Part shown: one piece after another, positions 62,678-64,000 of the stretch | How positions within the stretch are numbered: the first letter of the stretch is position 1 | Layout: each line of letters begins with the position of its first letter | Assembly (NCBI GenBank): GCA_030683105.1 | Contig: JAUXMZ010000030.1 | Coordinates: 1 to 64,000 of the forward strand | Source: Burkholderiales bacterium | Lineage (GTDB): Bacteria; Pseudomonadota; Gammaproteobacteria; Burkholderiales; SG8-41 | Reading direction: 5' to 3' | Length of the DNA: 64,000 nt | Translations under genes and position numbers: made by a program | Notes under the pieces: model-generated | Databases searched by the model: none | The model's input: only the letters and a program-made list of their open reading frames with translations | What the model was told of the DNA's origin: nothing

Positions 62678-62947
62678 TCACGCCTTTTTATTGTCCCCGG
62701 GTTTCCCGGCCGCCGCCCGCAGGCTTTCCAGCGCGGCTTTCTGCATTTCCAGGGTCTTGACCGTCATCTGCACGAACCCGACGTTCATGGTGAGCCAGTT
62801 CTCTATGGTCTTCAGCTCGGAGATCTTCTTTTCGATCTCCCCGATATCGACGGTCGGCGTCACCATGCCGGGAATCGGAAACGACAGCGGATTCCACATT
62901 TTCTGCATGAACTCGAACATATCCTTGGGCAGTCCCTGTTCCGCCAT
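62678..62947 (-). CDS. phaM: PhaM family polyhydroxyalkanoate granule regulatory protein
   Basis: 89 aa. Starts MAEQGLPKDMFEFMQKMWNP, the PhaM-type N-terminus, followed by VDIGEIEKKISELKTIENWL and VQMTVKTLEMQKAALESLRA (coiled coil). The C-terminus is shorter than Cupriavidus PhaM, which has a long lysine-rich DNA-binding tail; only GKPGDNKKA is left. PhaM activates PHA synthase and links granules to the nucleoid. The missing tail suggests that the DNA-binding role is reduced here. Confidence 0.85.
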   Translation of the reverse strand: MAEQGLPKDMFEFMQKMWNPLSFPIPGMVTPTVDIGEIEKKISELKTIENWLTMNVGFVQMTVKTLEMQKAALESLRAAAGKPGDNKKA

Positions 62948-63036
62948 GTCGCCCTCCTTGGTAGGGTTTGATCCTGATGACCGTGGTGCAGGAAAGTTCT
63001 ATTATAAGCCGTCATGTTTGCCTCCCCATCCTGTCC

Positions 63037-63495
63037 ATGAAATTCCTCAAAGCGGTGCGGCTCGACGACTCCGATGCGCGCCTCTATGCCGCGGAAGGCG
63101 GCGCCGCCGAGGATGGCGAATGGGTGGTGTCCGGCGGATACGCGGTCTGCGACCCGGCTGCGGGCCACCGGCGTGCGCCCTGCCACTGCGCCACCACGTT
63201 CGTCGCGGTGAAATCGCATGGCCGCTGCACGATCGCGGAAGTGTGCGACATCGATCCCGCCGCGTATGACGGCATACGGGAATCCCTCATCCGGCACTTC
63301 GTCGAGGATCTCGGCGCCCCATCGCTGGAGGCGGCGCGCGTAGCGGCAGAGGATGAATGCGCATATACCGCCGATCTGGCTGCGGGATTTCCGGACGAAG
63401 TGTGGATCAGCGTGAACCGGGAGCCCACTGCAGACGGCATAGGGGAACGATATTCGGTATTCAAACGCCTGATGATAGGCGCCCACAAGGTGTGA
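63037..63495 (+). CDS. DUF6505-like protein
   Basis: 152 aa from the ATG at 63037 (MKFLKAVRLDDSDARLYAAE). Compact protein with EDGEWVVSGGYAVCDPAAGH, a conserved cysteine-containing strand CHCATTFVAVKSHGRCTIAE, and SLEAARVAAEDECAYTADLA. It resembles the small conserved proteins of family DUF6505. No signal peptide or catalytic motif. The function is unknown. Divergent from phaM. Confidence 0.7.
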   Translation: MKFLKAVRLDDSDARLYAAEGGAAEDGEWVVSGGYAVCDPAAGHRRAPCHCATTFVAVKSHGRCTIAEVCDIDPAAYDGIRESLIRHFVEDLGAPSLEAARVAAEDECAYTADLAAGFPDEVWISVNREPTADGIGERYSVFKRLMIGAHKV

Positions 63496-63496
63496 A

Positions 63497-63538
63497 GCGG
63501 TAAGCGGTGGTAAGCGGTGAGCGGTGAGCGGTAATCAG
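63497..63538. repeat. AAGCGGT/GAGCGGT heptamer tract
   Basis: Six near-repeats of a 7-nt unit (AAGCGGT, GAGCGGT) immediately after the stop of the DUF6505-like gene. It is the same design as the other heptamer tracts but with a different unit. Confidence 0.75.
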
Positions 63539-63590
63539 AAAACCGCAGGCAATTGGCGCTACCCGCGGTCCACTGTTTGCTGCCCTGCCC

Positions 63591-63962
63591 TTAGACTAGC
63601 TCGACCCGGATCTCCTCGCCATCCCGCACGGTCTGGAGCCGGCGCGGATCGCCCTCGATCTTGCCAAGAACATTGCATTTGCTGGCCAACCGGCATTCAT
63701 CGTTTTTTGATATCGGGGTCGGCCCATAGGGCAGCGCAAGCGCGCTGCCGTCCGCCCAGAAGCAGACCGTCCCGGGATCCACCACCTGCCTGGCGTCGGC
63801 CTCCAGCGCCACGGTGACCGGCAGACTGAAGTAAACCTCCTCGCCCCAGGTATTAGCGCTCGCTACGCAGGGCAGCGCCCCAAGCAGCTTTCTGGTCGTA
63901 GGGGTGTCGTGCAAGTTAGCGATCACTTCGCCTGCCTGCCACGAGATGCGGATTGTTGCCAC
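63591..63962 (-). CDS. Cyclophilin-like fold protein (DUF369 type)
   Basis: 123 aa beta-rich protein of the TM1367-like cyclophilin fold. Blocks: ISWQAGEVIANLHDTPTTRK, ASANTWGEEVYFSLPV, DPGTVCFWADGSALALPYGP and a C-terminal DGEEIRVELV. It lacks the catalytic residues of true prolyl isomerases. The function is unknown. No signal peptide. The last 38 bp of the window (63963-64000) show only a short CCCCTCTTTAAAGGGG palindrome. Confidence 0.85.
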   Translation of the reverse strand: MATIRISWQAGEVIANLHDTPTTRKLLGALPCVASANTWGEEVYFSLPVTVALEADARQVVDPGTVCFWADGSALALPYGPTPISKNDECRLASKCNVLGKIEGDPRRLQTVRDGEEIRVELV

Positions 63963-64000
63963 GGCTGCTGACCTGCCCCTCTTTAAAGGGGCGAGGATAC

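Overview
The window reads as chromosome of a GC-rich betaproteobacterium, most likely Burkholderiales or a near relative, probably free-living in soil or water. This is an inference from gene content. There are four intact Bug/TctC-type solute-binding proteins plus one gutted copy. A BktB-type thiolase and a PhaM granule protein point to polyhydroxyalkanoate metabolism. The neighbourhoods nuclease-fdxA / trxA-rho and orn-M48-cytochrome-phhB-rsgA-cobD-like are familiar in Betaproteobacteria. No rRNA, tRNA, CRISPR array, prophage or full insertion sequence was seen.

Layout. 0-5.5 kb: nuclease start, fdxA, trxA, rho, a hairpin-repeat array, two DUF2846 lipoproteins, rpmE, and a TMEM165/GDT1-type Mn exporter behind a yybP-ykoY riboswitch. 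5.7-14.5 kb: a TRAP transporter operon ending in a gamma-glutamyltransferase-like enzyme, then an ABC transporter-cyanase (cyn-like) operon with a plausible sigma-54 promoter. 14.6-24.2 kb: M48 lipoprotein protease, glycosyltransferase, SlyD, Hsp33, BktB, Bug, AraC, MFS. 24.3-39.7 kb: an accessory redox and uptake region. 39.7-48.2 kb: EI24, LrgAB, a MITE-like element, pgi, and the orn-M48-cytochrome-phhB-rsgA block. 48.2-64 kb: mostly housekeeping and central carbon metabolism (CobD-like, GreB, patatin, Nudix, MOSC, SDR, FumC, MaeB, prolyl iminopeptidase, FAH hydrolase, TauD), with PhaM and small conserved proteins at the end.

The main result is a set of three probable selenoprotein genes within about 13.7 kb: an OsmC-like protein (UGA at 24583), a carboxymuconolactone decarboxylase/AhpD-like protein (UGA at 27169, minus strand) and a peroxiredoxin-like protein (UGA at 37727). 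Each looks like two ORFs in the same frame split by one UGA. In each, the UGA falls where the family has a redox cysteine. In each, a GC-rich stem-loop follows at the distance expected of a bacterial SECIS element, with its apical loop starting 17-21 nt after the UGA. A normal gene caller would report six fragments. The Sec machinery (selA, selB, selC, selD) is not in the window.

The second theme is small non-coding repeats between genes. These include a hairpin family (GGTCGCATCCC followed by a stem) downstream of both fdxA and rho, associated with copies of those genes' 3' ends. There are also CACAGAG/CACGAAGG inverted repeats, heptamer tracts of the GTGATTG type, a small TACCCG hairpin that interrupts the CACAGAG repeats in three places, and a 266-bp MITE-like palindrome immediately upstream of lrgA. 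Several degraded genes are present: an in-frame gutted Bug gene, a Tat-leader remnant and a frameshifted DUF5677 gene.
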